In this document: in pieces, positions 1 to 14,900 of the stretch | Position numbering within the stretch: the first letter of the stretch is position 1 | How the letters are laid out: each line of letters opens with the position of its first letter | From: Bathymodiolus brooksi | Taxonomy: Eukaryota; Mollusca; Bivalvia; Mytilida; Modiolidae | Reading direction: 5' to 3' | Assembly: GCA_963680875.1 (NCBI GenBank) | Contig: OY804577.1 | Span: 102,249,906-102,313,905, forward strand | DNA length: 64,000 nt | Translations under genes and position numbers: made by a program | Notes under the pieces: model-generated | The model's input: only the letters and a program-made list of their open reading frames with translations | The model's database searches: none | Told to the model about the DNA's origin: nothing

Positions 1-3000
1 TTGGTAGTCTTCAGCTGTTCTATTGATGATTATGAGATTTAACAAATGGACGAAGTATTTAAACCTTGGTAGTCTTCAACTGTTCTATTGATGATTATGA
101 GGTTGAACAAAGGGACGAAGTATTTAAACCTTGGTAGTCTTCAGCTGTTCTATAGATGATTATGAGGTTGAACAAAGGGACGAAGTATTTAAACCTTGGT
201 AGTCTTCAGCTGTTCTATAGAAGATTATGAGGTAGAACAAAGGGACGAAGTATTTAAACCTTGGTAGTCTTCAGCTGTTCTATAGATGATTATGAGGTAG
301 AACAAAGGGACAAAGTATTTAAACCTTGGTAGTATTCAGCTGTTCTATAGATGATTAAGAGGTAGAACAAAGGGACGAAGTATTTAAACCTTGGTAGTCT
401 TCAGCTGTTCTATAGATGATTATGAGGTTGAACAAAGGGACGAAGTATTTAAACCTTGGTAGTCTTCAACTGTTCTATTGATGATTATGAGGTTGAACAA
501 ATGGACGAAGTATTTAAACCTTGGTAGTCTTCGGCTGTTCTATTGATGATTATGAGGTTGAACAAATGGACGAAGTATTTAAACCTTGGTAGTCTTCAGC
601 TGTTCTATATATGATTATGAGGTAGAACAAAGGGTCGAAGTATTTAAACCTTGGTAGTCTTCAGCTGTTCTATAGATGATTATGAGGTAGAACAAAGGGA
701 CGAAGTATTTAAACCTTGGTAGTCTTCAGCTGTTCTATAGATGATTATGAGGTTGAACAAAGGGACGAAGTATTTAAACCTTGGTAGTCTTCAGCGTTCT
801 ATAGAAGATTATGAGGTAGAACAAAGGGACGAAGTATTTAAACCTTGGTAGTCTTCAGCTGTTCTATAGAAGATTATGAGGTAGAACAAAGGGACCAAGT
901 ATTTAAACCTTGGTAGTCTTCAGTTGTTCTATTGATGATTATGAGGTTGAACAAATGGACGAAGTATTTAAACCTTGGTAGTCTTCAGCTGTTCTATAGA
1001 TGATTATGAGGTTGAACAAAGGGACGAAGTATTTAAACCTTGGTAGTCTTCAGCTGTTCTATAGATGATTATGAGATTTAACAAATGGACGAAGTATTTA
1101 AACCTTGGTAGTCTTCAGCTGTTCTATAGATAATTATGAGGATGAACAAAGGGACGAAGTATTTAAACATTGGTAGTCTTCAGCTGTTCTATAGATGATT
1201 ATGAGATTTAACAAATGGACGAAGTATTTAAACCTTGGTAGTCTTCAACTGTTCTATTGATGATTATGAGGTTGAACAAAGGGACGAAGTATTTAAACCT
1301 TGGTAGTCTTCAGCTGTTCTATAGATGATTATGAGGTTGAACAAAGGGACGAAGTATTTAAACCTTGGTAGTCTTCAGCTGTTCTATAGAAGATTATGAG
1401 GCAGAACAAAGGGACGAAGTATTTAAACCTTGGTAGTCTTCAGCTCTTCTATTGATGATTATGAGGTTGAACAAAGGGACGAAGTATTTAAACCTTGGTA
1501 GTCTTCAGCTGTTCTATAGATGATTATGAAATAGAACAAAGGGACAAAGTATTTAAACCTTGGTAGTCTTCAGCTGTTCTATAGATGATTAAGAGGTAGA
1601 ACAAAGGGACGAAGTATTTAAACCTTGGTAGTCTTCAGCTGTTCTATAGATGATTATGAGGTTGAACAAAGGGACGAAGTATTTAAACCTTGGTAGTCTT
1701 CAACTGTTCTATTGATGATTATGAGGTTGAACAAATGGACGAAGTATTTAAACCTTGGTAGTCTTCGGCTGTTCTATTGATGATTATGAGGTTGAACAAA
1801 TGGACGAAGTATTTAAACCTTGGTAGTCTTCAGCTGTTCTATATATGATTATGAGGTAGAACAAAGGGACGAAGTATTTAAACCTTGGTAGTCTTCAGCT
1901 GTTCTATAGATGATTATGAGGTAGAACAAAGGGACGAAGTATTTAAACCTTGGTAGTCTTCAGCTGTTCTATAGATGATTATGAGGTTGAACAAAGGGAC
2001 GAAGTATTTAAACCTTGGTAGTCTTCAGCGTTCTATAGAAGATTATGAGGTAGAACAAAGGGACGAAGTATTTAAACCTTGGTAGTCTTCAGCTGTTCTA
2101 TAGAAGATTATGAGGTAGAACAAAGGGACCAAGTATTTAAACCTTGGTAGTCTTCAGCTGTTCTATTGATGATTATGAGATTTAACAAATGGACGAAGTA
2201 TTTAAACCTTGGTAGTCTTCAGCTGTTCTATAGATGATTATGAGGTTGAACAAATGGACGAAGTATTTAAACCTTGGTAGTCTTCAGCTGTTCTATAGAT
2301 GATTATGAGATTTAACAAATGGACGAAGTATTTAAACCTTGGTAGTCTTCAGCTGTTCTATAGATGATTATGAGGATGAACAAAGGGACGAAGTATTTAA
2401 ACCTTGGTAGTCTTCAGCTGTTCTATTGATGATTATGAGGTTGAACAAAGGGACGAAGTATTTAAACCTTGGTAGTCTTCAGCTGTTCTATAGATGATTA
2501 TGAGATTTAACAAATGGACGAAGTATTTAAACCTTGGTAGTCTTCAACTGTTCTATTGATGATTATGAGGTTGAACAAAGGGACGAAGTATTTAAACCTT
2601 GGTAGTCTTCAGCTGTTCTATAGATGATTATGAGGTTGAACAAAGGGACGAAGTATTTAAACCTTGGTAGTCTTCAGCTGTTCTATAAATGATTATGAGG
2701 TTGAACTAAGAGACGAAGTATTTAAACCTTGGTAGACTTCAGCTGTTCTAGAAATGATGATGAGATTGAACAAATGGACGAAGTATTTAAACCTTGGTAG
2801 TCTTCAGCTGTTCTATTGATGATTATGAGGTTGAACAAAAGAACGAAGTATTTAAACCTTGGTAGTCTTCAGCTGTTCTATAGATGATTATGAGGTTGAA
2901 CAAATGGACGAAGTATTTAAACCTTGGTAGTCTTCAGCTGTTATATTGATGATTATGAGGTTGAACAAAGGAACAAAGTATTTAAGACTTGGTAGTCTTC

Positions 3001-6000
3001 AGCTGTTCTATTGATGATTATGAGGTTGAACAAATGGACGAAGTATTTAAACCTTGGTAGTCTTCAGCTGTTCTATAGATGATTATTAGGTAGAACAAAG
3101 GGACGAAGTATTTAAACCTTGATAGTCTTCAGCTGTTCTATTGATGATTATGAGGTTGAACAAATGGACGAAGTATTTAAACCTTGGTAGTCTTCAGCTG
3201 TTCTATAGATGATTATGAGGTAGAACAAAGGGACGAAGTATTTAAGCCTGGTAGTCTTCAACTGTTCTATTGATGATTATGAGGTTGAACAAAGGGACGA
3301 AGTATTTAAACCTTGATAGTCTTCGGCTGTTCTATTGATGATTATGAGGTTGAACAAATGGACGAAGTATTTAAACCTTGGTAGTCTTCAGCTGTTCTAT
3401 AGATGATTATGAGGTAGAACAAAGGGACGAAGTATTTAAACCTTGGTAGTCTTCAGCTGTTCTATAGATGATTATGAGGTAGAACAAAGGGACGAAGTAT
3501 TTAAACCTTGGTAGTCTTGAGCTGTTCTATAGATGATTATGAGGTTGAACAAAGGGACGAAGTATTTAAACCTTGGTAGTCTTCAGCGTTCTATAGAAGA
3601 TTATGAGGTAGAACAAAGGGACGAAGTATTTAAACCTTGGTAGTCTTCAGCTGTTCTATAGAAGATTATGAGGTTGAACAAAGGGACGAAGTATTTAAAC
3701 CTTGGTAGTCTTCAGTTGTTCTATTGATGATTATGAGGTTGAACAAATGGACGAAGTATTTAAACCTTGGTAGTCTTCAGCTGTTCTATAGATGATTATG
3801 AGGTTGAACAAAGGGACGAAGTATTTAAACCTTGGTAGTCTTCAGCTGTTCTATAAATGATTATGAGGTTGAACTAAGAGACGAAGTATTTAAACCTTGG
3901 TAGACTTCAGCTGTTCTAGAAATGATGATGAGATTGAACAAATGGACGAAGTATTTAAACCTTGGTAGTCTTCAGCTGTTCTATTGATGATTATGAGGTT
4001 GAACAAAAGAACGAAGTATTTAAACCTTGGTAGTCTTCAGCTGTTCTATAGATGATTATGAGGTTCAATAAATGGACGAAGTATTTAAACCTTGGTAGTC
4101 TTCAGCTGTTATATTGATGATTATGAGGTTGAACAAAGGAACAAAGTATTTAAGACTTGGTAGTCTTCAGCTGTTCTATTGATGATTATGAGGTTGAACA
4201 AATGGACGAAGTATTTAAACCTTGGTAGTCTTCAGCTGTTCTATAGATGATTATTAGGTAGAACAAAGGGACGAAGTATTTAAACCTTGATAGTCTTCAG
4301 CTGTTCTATTGATGATTATGAGGTTGAACAAATGGACGAAGTATTTAAACCTTGGTAGTCTTCAGCTGTTCTATTGATGATTATGAGGTAGAACAAAGGG
4401 ACGAAGTATTTAAGCCTGGTAGTCTTCAACTGTTCTATTGATGATTATGGGGTTGAATAAAGGGACGAAGTATTTAAACCTTGGTAGTCTTCGGCTGTTC
4501 TATTGATGATTATGAGGTTGAACAAATGGACGAAGTATTTAAACCTTGGTAGTCTTCAGCTGTTCTATAGATGATTATGAGGTAGAACAAAGGGACGAAG
4601 TATTTAAACCTTGGTAGTCTTCAGCTGTTCTATAGATGATTATGAGGTTGAACAAAGGGACGAAGTATTTAAACCTTGGTAGTCTTCAGCGTTCTATAGA
4701 AGATTATGAGGTAGAACAAAGGGACGAAGTATTTAAACCTTGGTAGTCTTCAGCTGTTCTATAGAAGATTATGAGGTTGAACAAAGGGACGAAGTATTTA
4801 AACCTTGGTAGTCTTCAGCTGTTCTATTGATGATTATGAGGTTGAACAAATGGACGAAGTATTTAAACCTTGGTAGTCTTCAGCTGTTCTATAGATGATT
4901 ATGAGATTTAACAAATGGACGAAGTATTTAAACCTTGGTAGTCTTCAGCTGTTCTATAGATGATTATGAGGTTGAACAAAGGGACGAAGTATTTAAACCT
5001 TGGTAGTCTTCAGCTGTTCTATAGATGATTATGAGATTTAACAAATGGACGAAGTATTTAAACCTTGGTAGTCTTCAGCTGTTCTATAGATGATTATGAG
5101 GATGAACAAAGGGACCAAGTATTTAAACCTTGGTAGTCTTCAGCTGTTCTATAGATGATTATGAGATTTAACAAATGGACGAAGTATTTAAACCTTGGTA
5201 GTCTTCAACTGTTCTATTGATGATTATGAGGTTGAACAAATGGACGAAGTATTTAAACCTTGGTAGTCTTCAGCTGTTCTATTGATGATTATGAGGTTGA
5301 ACAAAAGAACGAAGTATTTAAACCTTGGTAGTCTTCAGCTGTTCTATTGATGATTATGAGGTTGAACAAAGGGACGAAGTATTTAAACCTTGGTAGTCTT
5401 CAGCTGTTCTATAGATGATTATGAGGTTGAACAAAGGGACGAAGTATTTAAACCTTGGTAGTCTTCAGCTGTTCTATAGATGATTATGAGGATGAACAAA
5501 GGGACGAAGTATTTAAACCTTGGTAGTCTTCAGCTGTTCTATAGATGATTATGAGATTTAACAAATGGACGAAGTATTTAAACCTTGGTAGTCTTCAACT
5601 GTTCTATTGATGATTATGAGGTTGAACAAATTGACGAAGTATTTAAACCTTGGTAGTCTTCAGCTGTTCTATTGATGATTATGAGGTTGAACAAAAGAAC
5701 GAAGTATTTAAACCTTGGTAGTCTTCAGCTGTTCTATTGATGATTATGAGGTTGAACAAAGGGACGAAGTATTTAAACCTTGGTAGTCTTCAGCTGTTCT
5801 ATAGATGATTATGAGGTTGAACAAAGGGACGAAGTATTTAAACCTTGGTAGTCTTCAGCTGTTCTATTGATGATTATGAGGTTGAACAAAGGGACGACGT
5901 ATTTAAACCTTGGTAGTCTTCAGCTGTTCTATAGATGATTATGAGGTTGAACAAATGGACGAAGTATTTAAACCTTGGTAGTCTTCAGCTGTTCTATAAA

Positions 6001-6240
6001 TGATTATGAGGTTGAACAAAGGGACGAAGTATTTAAACCTTGGTAGTCTTCAGCTGTTCTATTGATGATTATGAGGTTGAACAAAGGGACAAAGTATTTA
6101 AGACTTGGTAGTCTTCAGCTGTTCTATTGATGATTATGATGTTAAACAAATGGACGAAGTATTTAAATCTTGGTAGTCTTCAGCTGTTCTATAGATGATT
6201 ATTAGGTAGAACAAAGGGACGAAGTATTTAAACCTTGGTA

Positions 6241-9200
6241 GTCTTCAGCTGTTCTATTGATGATTATGAGGTAGAACAAAGGGACGAAGTATGTTTAAAC
6301 CTTGGTAGTCTTCAGCTGTTCTATTGATGATTATGAGGTTGAACAAATGGACGAAGTATTTAAACCTTGGTAGTCTTCAGCTGTTCTATAGATGATTATG
6401 AGGTAGAACAAAGGGACGAAGTATTTAAGCCTGGTAGTCTTCAACTGTTCTATTGATGATTATGAGGTTGAACAAATGGACGAAGTATTTAAACCTTGGT
6501 AGTCTTCAGCTGTTCTATAGATGATTATGAGGTAGAACAAAGGGACGAAGTATTTAAACCTTGGTAGTCTTCAGCTGTTCTATAGATGATTATGAGGTAG
6601 AACAAAGGGACGAAGTATTTAAACCTTGGTAGTCTTGAGCTGTTCTATAGATGATTATGAGGTTGAACAAAGGGACGAAGTATTTAAACCTTGGTAGTCT
6701 TCAGCGTTCTATAGAAGATTATGAGGTAGAACAAAGGGACGAAGTATTTAAACCTTGGTAGTCTTCAGCTGTTCTATAGAAGATTATGAGGTTGAACAAA
6801 GGGACGAAGTATTTAAACCTTGGTAGTCTTCAGCTGTTCTATTGATGATTATGAGGTTGAACAAATGGACGAAGTATTTAAACCTTGGTAGTCTTCAGCT
6901 GTTCTATAGATGATTATGAGATTTAACAAATGGACGAAGTATTTAAACCTTGGTAGTCTTCAGCTGTTCTATAGATGATTATGAGGTTGAACAAAGGGAC
7001 GAAGTATTTAAACCTTGGTAGTCTTCAGCTGTTCTATAGATGATTATGAGATTTAACAAATGGACGAAGTATTTAAACCTTGGTAGTCTTCAGCTGTTCT
7101 ATAGATGATTATGAGGATGAACAAAGGGACCAAGTATTTAAACCTTGGTAGTCTTCAGCTGTTCTATAGATGATTATGAGATTTAACAAATGGACGAAGT
7201 ATTTAAACCTTGGTAGTCTTCAACTGTTCTATTGATGATTATGAGGTTGAACAAATGGACGAAGTATTTAAACCTTGGTAGTCTTCAGCTGTTCTATTGA
7301 TGATTATGAGGTTGAACAAAAGAACGAAGTATTTAAACCTTGGTAGTCTTCAGCTGTTCTATTGATGATTATGAGGTTGAACAAAGGGACGAAGTATTTA
7401 AACCTTGGTAGTCTTCAGCTGTTCTATAGATGATTATGAGGTTGAACAAAGGGACGAAGTATTTAAACCTTGGTAGTCTTCAGCTGTTCTATAGATGATT
7501 ATGAGGATGAACAAAGGGACGAAGTATTTAAACCTTGGTAGTCTTCAGCTGTTCTATAGATGATTATGAGATTTAACAAATGGACGAAGTATTTAAACCT
7601 TGGTAGTCTTCAACTGTTCTATTGATGATTATGAGGTTGAACAAATGGACGAAGTATTTAAACCTTGGCAGTCTTCAGCTGTTCTATTGATGATTATGAG
7701 GTTGAACAAAAGAACGAAGTATTTAAACCTTGGTAGTCTTCAGCTGTTCTATTGATGATTATGAGGTTGAACAAAGGGACGAAGTATTTAAACCTTGGTA
7801 GTCTTCAGCTGTTCTATAGATGATTATGAGGTTGAACAAAGGGACGAAGTATTTAAACCTTGGTAGTCTTCAGCTGTTCTATTGATGATTATGAGGTTGA
7901 ACAAAGGGACGACGTATTTAAACCTTGGTAGTCTTCAGCTGTTCTATAGATGATTATGAGGTTGAACAAATGGACGAAGTATTTAAACCTTGGTAGTCTT
8001 CAACTGTTCTATTGATGATTATGAGGTTGAACAAATGGACGAAGTATTTAAACCTTGGTAGTCTTCAGCTGTTCTATTGATGATTATGAGGTTGAACAAA
8101 AGAACGAAGTATTTAAACCTTGGTAGTCTTCAGCTGTTCTATTGATGATTAAGAGGTTGAACAAAGGGACGAAGTATTTAAACCTTGGTAGTCTTCAGCT
8201 GTTCTATAGATGATTATGAGGTTGAACAAAGGGACGAAGTATTTAAACCTTGGTAGTCTTCAGCTGTTCTATAGATGATTATGAGGATGAACAAAGGGAC
8301 GAAGTATTTAAACCTTGGTAGTCTTCAGCTGTTCTATAGATGATTATGAGATTTAACAAATGGACGAAGTATTTAAACCTTGGTAGTCTTCAACTGTTCT
8401 ATTGATGATTATGAGGTTGAACAAATTGACGAAGTATTTAAACCTTGGTAGTCTTCAGCTGTTCTATTGATGATTATGAGGTTGAACAAAAGAACGAAGT
8501 ATTTAAACCTTGGTAGTCTTCAGCTGTTCTATTGATGATTATGAGGTTGAACAAAGGGACGAAGTATTTAAACCTTGGTAGTCTTCAGCTGTTCTATAGA
8601 TGATTATGAGGTTGAACAAAGGGACGAAGTATTTAAACCTTGGTAGTCTTCAGCTGTTCTATTGATGATTATGAGGTTGAACAAAGGGACGACGTATTTA
8701 AACCTTGGTAGTCTTCAGCTGTTCTATAGATGATTATGAGGTTGAACAAATGGACGAAGTATTTAAACCTTGGTAGTCTTCAGCTGTTCTATAAATGATT
8801 ATGAGGTTGAACAAAGGGACGAAGTATTTAAACCTTGGTAGTCTTCAGCTGTTCTATTGATGATTATGAGGTTGAACAAAGGGACAAAGTATTTAAGACT
8901 TGGTAGTCTTCAGCTGTTCTATTGATGATTATGATGTTAAACAAATGGACGAAGTATTTAAATCTTGGTAGTCTTCAGCTGTTCTATAGATGATTATTAG
9001 GTAGAACAAAGGGACGAAGTATTTAAACCTTGGTAGTCTTCAGCTGTTCTATTGATGATTATGAGGTAGAACAAAGGGACGAAGTATGTTTAAACCTTGG
9101 TAGTCTTCAGCTGTTCTATTGATGATTATGAGGTTGAACAAATGGACGAAGTATTTAAACCTTGGTAGTCTTCAGCTGTTCTATGGATGATTATGAGGTA

Positions 9201-11900
9201 GAACAAAGGGACGAAGTATTTAAGCCTGGTAGTCTTCAACTGTTCTATTGATGATTATGAGGTTGAACAAAGGGACGAAGTATTTAAACCTTGGTAGTCT
9301 TCGGCTGTTCTATTGATGATTATGAGGTTGAACAAATGGACGAAGTATTTAAACCTTGGTAGTCTTCAGCTGTTCTATAGATGATTATGAGGTAGAACAA
9401 AGGGACGAAGTATTTAAACCTTGGTAGTCTTCAGCTGTTCTATAGATGATTATGAGGTAGAACAAAGGGACGAAGTATTTAAACCTTGGTAGTCTTGAGC
9501 TGTTCTATAGATGATTATGAGGTTGAACAAAGGGACGAAGTATTTAAACCTTGGTAGTCTTCAGCGTTCTATAGAAGATTATGAGGTAGAACAAAGGGAC
9601 GAAGTATTTAAACCTTGGTAGTCTTCAGCTGTTCTATAGAAGATTATGAGGTTGAACAAAGGGACGAAGTATTTAAACCTTGGTAGTCTTCAGCTGTTCT
9701 ATTGATGATTATGAGGTTGAACAAATGGACGAAGTATTTAAACCTTGGTAGTCTTCAGCTGTTCTATAGATGATTATGAGATTTAACAAATGGACGAAGT
9801 ATTTAAACCTTGGTAGTCTTCAGCTGTTCTATAGATGATTATGAGGTTGAACAAAGGGACGAAGTATTTAAACCTTGGTAGTCTTCAGCTGTTCTATAGA
9901 TGATTATGAGATTTAACAAATGGACGAAGTATTTAAACCTTGGTAGTCTTCAGCTGTTCTATAGATGATTATGAGGATGAACAAAGGGACCAAGTATTTA
10001 AACCTTGGTAGTCTTCAGCTGTTCTATAGATGATTATGAGATTTAACAAATGGACGAAGTATTTAAACCTTGGTAGTCTTCAACTGTTCTATTGATGATT
10101 ATGAGGTTGAACAAATGGACGAAGTATTTAAACCTTGGTAGTCTTCAGCTGTTCTATTGATGATTATGAGGTTGAACAAAAGAACGAAGTATTTAAACCT
10201 TGGTAGTCTTCAGCTGTTCTATTGATGATTATGAGGTTGAACAAAGGGACGAAGTATTTAAACCTTGGTAGTCTTCAGCTGTTCTATAGATGATTATGAG
10301 GTTGAACAAAGGGACGAAGTATTTAAACCTTGGTAGTCTTCAGCTGTTCTATAGATGATTATGAGGATGAACAAAGGGACGAAGTATTTAAACCTTGGTA
10401 GTCTTCAGCTGTTCTATAGATGATTATGAGATTTAACAAATGGACGAAGTATTTAAACCTTGGTAGTCTTCAACTGTTCTATTGATGATTATGAGGTTGA
10501 ACAAATGGACGAAGTATTTAAACCTTGGTAGTCTTCAGCTGTTCTATTGATGATTATGAGGTTGAACAAAAGAACGAAGTATTTAAACCTTGGTAGTCTT
10601 CAGCTGTTCTATTGATGATTATGAGGTTGAACAAAGGGACGAAGTATTTAAACCTTGGTAGTCTTCAGCTGTTCTATAGATGATTATGAGGTTGAACAAA
10701 GGGACGAAGTATTTAAACCTTGGTAGTCTTCAGCTGTTCTATTGATGATTATGAGGTTGAACAAAGGGACGACGTATTTAAACCTTGGTAGTCTTCAGCT
10801 GTTCTATAGATGATTATGAGGTTGAACAAATGGACGAAGTATTTAAACCTTGGTAGTCTTCAGCTGTTCTATAAATGATCATGAGGTTGAACAAAGGGAC
10901 GAAGTATTTAAACCTTGGTAGTCTTCAGCTGTTCTATTGATGATTATGAGGTTGAACAAAGGGACAAAGTATTTAAGACTTGGTAGTCTTCAGCTGTTCT
11001 ATTGATGATTATGAGGTTAAACAAATGGACGAAGTATTTAAATCTTGGTAGTCTTCAGCTGTTCTATAGATGATTATTAGGTAGAACAAAGGGACGAAGT
11101 ATTTAAACCTTGGTAGTCTTCAGCTGTTCTATTGATGATTATGAGGTAGAACAAAGGGACGAAGTATGTTTAAACCTTGGTAGTCTTCAGCTGTTCTATT
11201 GATGATTATGAGGTTGAACAAATGGACGAAGTATTTAAACCTTGGTAGTCTTCAGCTGTTCTATAGATGATTATGAGGTAGAACAAATGGACGAAGTATT
11301 TAAACCTTGGTAGTCTTCAGCTGTTCTATTGATGATTATGATGTTAAACAAATGGACGAAGTATTTAAATCTTGGTAGTCTTCAGCTGTTCTATAGATGA
11401 TTATTAGGTAGAACAAAGGGACGAAGTATTTAAACCTTGGTAGTCTTCAGCTGTTCTATTGATGATTATGAGGTAGAACAAAGGGACGAAGTATGTTTAA
11501 ACCTTGGTAGTCTTCAGCTGTTCTATTGATGATTATGAGGTTGAACAAATGGACGAAGTATTTAAACCTTGGTAGTCTTCAGCTGTTCTATAGATGATTA
11601 TGAGGTAGAACAAAGGGACGAAGTATTTAAGCCTGGTAGTCTTCAACTGTTCTATTGATGATTATGAGGATGAACAAAGGGACGAAGTATTTAAACCTTG
11701 GTAGTCTTCGGCTGTTCTATTGATGATTATGAGGTTGAACAAATGGACGAAGTATTTAAACCTTGGTAGTCTTCAGCTGTTCTATAGATGATTATGAGGT
11801 AGAACAAAGGGACGAAGTATTTAAACCTTGGTAGTCTTCAGCTGTTCTATAGATGATTATGAGGTAGAACAAAGGGACGAAGTATTTAAACCTTGGTAGT
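6241..11900 (+). repeat. 43-44-monomer (about 2.8-kb) higher-order repeat, two copies
   Basis: The 67-bp monomer at 6,291 recurs at 9,086, an offset of 2,795 bp or 43 monomers. The 64-bp AGCGTTCT monomer at 6,703 recurs at 9,563, an offset of 2,860 bp or 44 monomers. The one-monomer difference is an extra AACTGTTC/TCGGCTG monomer pair arrangement in the right copy near 9,240-9,310. Further right the same markers recur at 32 and 37 monomers, so the unit is copied with whole monomers gained or lost. Block edges are approximate. Confidence 0.7.
7206..8765 (+). repeat. 12-monomer (780-bp) tandem higher-order repeat
   Basis: Diagnostic monomers repeat at an offset of exactly 780 bp: ACAAAAGAACG at about 7,311 and 8,091, then 7,701 and 8,481, and the GACGACG variant at 7,911 and 8,691. 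The order of classes between them is the same in both copies except for single-base differences such as GATTAAGAGG near 8,150. Each 780-bp block is made of two related 6-monomer halves that differ in their last three monomers, giving nested periods of 65, 390 and 780 bp. Boundaries are read from where the class order stops matching. Confidence 0.8.
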
Positions 11901-14900
11901 CTTGAGCTGTTCTATAGATGATTATGAGGTTGAACAAAGGGACGAAGTATTTAAACCTTGGTAGTCTTCAGCGTTCTATAGAAGATTATGAGGTAGAACA
12001 AAGGGACGAAGTATTTAAACCTTGGTAGTCTTCAGCTGTTCTATAGAAGATTATGAGGTTGAACAAAGGGACGAAGTATTTAAACCTTGGTAGTCTTCAG
12101 CTGTTCTATTGATGATTATGAGGTTGAACAAATGGACGAAGTATTTAAACCTTGGTAGTCTTCAGCTGTTCTATAGATGATTATGAGATTTAACAAATGG
12201 ACGAAGTATTTAAACCTTGGTAGTCTTCAGCTGTTCTATAGATGATTATGAGGTTGAACAAATGGACGAAGTATTTAAACCTTGGTAGTCTTCAGCTGTT
12301 CTATAGATGATTATGAGATTTAACAAATGGACGAAGTATTTAAACCTTGGTAGTCTTCAGCTGTTCTATAGATGATTATGAGGATGAACAAAGGGACCAA
12401 GTATTTAAACCTTGGTAGTCTTCAGCTGTTCTATAGATGATTATGAGATTTAACAAATGGACGAAGTATTTAAACCTTGGTAGTCTTCAACTGTTCTATT
12501 GATGATTATGAGGTTGAACAAATGGACGAAGTATTTAAACCTTGGTAGTCTTCAGCTGTTCTATTGATGATTATGAGGTTGAACAAAAGAACGAAGTATT
12601 TAAACCTTGGTAGTCTTCAGCTGTTCTATTGATGATTATGAGGTTGAACAAAGGGACGAAGTATTTAAACCTTGGTAGTCTTCAGCTGTTCTATAGATGA
12701 TTATGAGGTTGAACAAAGGGACGAAGTATTTAAACCTTGGTAGTCTTCAGCTGTTCTATAGATGATTATGAGGATGAACAAAGGGACGAAGTATTTAAAC
12801 CTTGGTAGTCTTCAGCTGTTCTATAGATGATTATGAGATTTAACAAATGGACGAAGTATTTAAACCTTGGTAGTCTTCAACTGTTCTATTGATGATTATG
12901 AGGTTGAACAAATGGACGAAGTATTTAAACCTTGGTAGTCTTCAGCTGTTCTATTGATGATTATGAGGTTGAACAAAAGAACGAAGTATTTAAACCTTGG
13001 TAGTCTTCAGCTGTTCTATTGATGATTATGAGGTTGAACAAAGGGACGAAGTATTTAAACCTTGGTAGTCTTCAGCTGTTCTATAGATGATTATGAGGTT
13101 GAACAAAGGGACGAAGTATTTAAACCTTGGTAGTCTTCAGCTGTTCTATTGATGATTATGAGGTTGAACAAAGGGACGACGTATTTAAACCTTGGTAGTC
13201 TTCAGCTGTTCTATAGATGATTATGAGGTTGAACAAATGGACGAAGTATTTAAACCTTGGTAGTCTTCAGCTGTTCTATAAATGATTATGAGGTTGAACA
13301 AAGGGACGAAGTATTTAAACCTTGGTAGTCTTCAGCTGTTCTATTGATGATTATGAGGTTGAACAAAGGGACAAAGTATTTAAGACTTGGTAGTCTTCAG
13401 CTGTTCTATTGATGATTATGAGGTTAAACAAATGGACGAAGTATTTAAATCTTGGTAGTCTTCAGCTGTTCTATAGATGATTATTAGGTAGAACAAAGGG
13501 ACGAAGTATTTAAACCTTGGTAGTCTTCAGCTGTTCTATTGATGATTATGAGGTAGAACAAAGGGACGAAGTATGTTTAAACCTTGGTAGTCTTCAGCTG
13601 TTCTATTGATGATTATGAGGTTGAACAAATGGACGAAGTATTTAAACCTTGGTAGTCTTCAGCTGTTCTATAGATGATTATGAGGTAGAACAAATGGACG
13701 AAGTATTTAAACCTTGGTAGTCTTCAGCTGTTCTATAGATGATTATGAGGTAGAACAAAGGGACGAAGTATTTAAACCTTGGTAGTCTTCAGCTGTTCTA
13801 TAGATGATTATGAGGTAGAACAAAGGGACGAAGTATTTAAACCTTGGTAGTCTTCAGCTGTTCTATTGATGATTATGAGGTTGAACAAAGGGACGAAGTA
13901 TTTAAACCTTGGTAGTCTTCAGCGTTCTATAGAAGATTATGAGGTAGAACAAAGGGACGAAGTATTTAAACCTTGGTAGTCTTCAGCTGTTCTATAGAAG
14001 ATTATGAGGTAGAACAAAGGGACGAAGTATTTAAACCTTGGTAGTCTTCAGCTGTTCTATTGATGATTATGAGGTTGAACAAATGAACGAAGTATTTAAA
14101 CCTTGGTAGTCTTCAGCTGTTCTATAGATGATTATGAGATTTAACAAATGGACGAAGTATTTAAACCTTGGTAGTCTTCAGCTGTTCTATAGATGATTAT
14201 GAGGTTGAACAAAGGGACGAAGTATTTAAACCTTGGTAGTCTTCAGCTGTTCTATAGATGATTATGAGATTTAACAAAAGGACGAAGTATTTAAACCTTG
14301 GTAGTCTTCAGCTGTTCTATAGATGATTATGAGGATGAACAAAGGGACGAAGTATTTAGACCTTAGTAGTCTTCAGCTTTTCTATAGATGATTATGAGGT
14401 TGAACAAAGGGACGAAGTATTTAAACCTTGGTAGTCTTCAGCTGTTCTATAGATGATTATGAGGTTGAACTATGAGACGAAGTATTTAAACCTTGTTAGA
14501 CTTCAGCTGTTCTATAGATGATGATGAGATTGAACAAATGGACGAAGTATTTAAACCTTGGTAGTCTTCAGCTGTTCTATAGATGATTATGAGGTTGAAC
14601 AAAGGGATGAAGTATTTAAACCTTGGTAGTCTTCATCGGTTCTATTGATGATTATGAGGTTGAACAAATGGACGAAGTATTTAAACCTTGGTAGTCTTCA
14701 GCTGTTCTATAGATGATTATGAGGTAGAACAAAGGGACGAAGTATTTAAACCTTGGTAGTCTTCAGCTGTTCTATAGATGATTATGAGGTTTAAACAAAG
14801 GGACGAAGTATTTAAACCTTGGTAGTCTTCAACTGTTCTATTGATGATTATGAGGTTGAACAAAGGGACGAAGTATTTAAACCTTGGTAGTCTTCAGCTG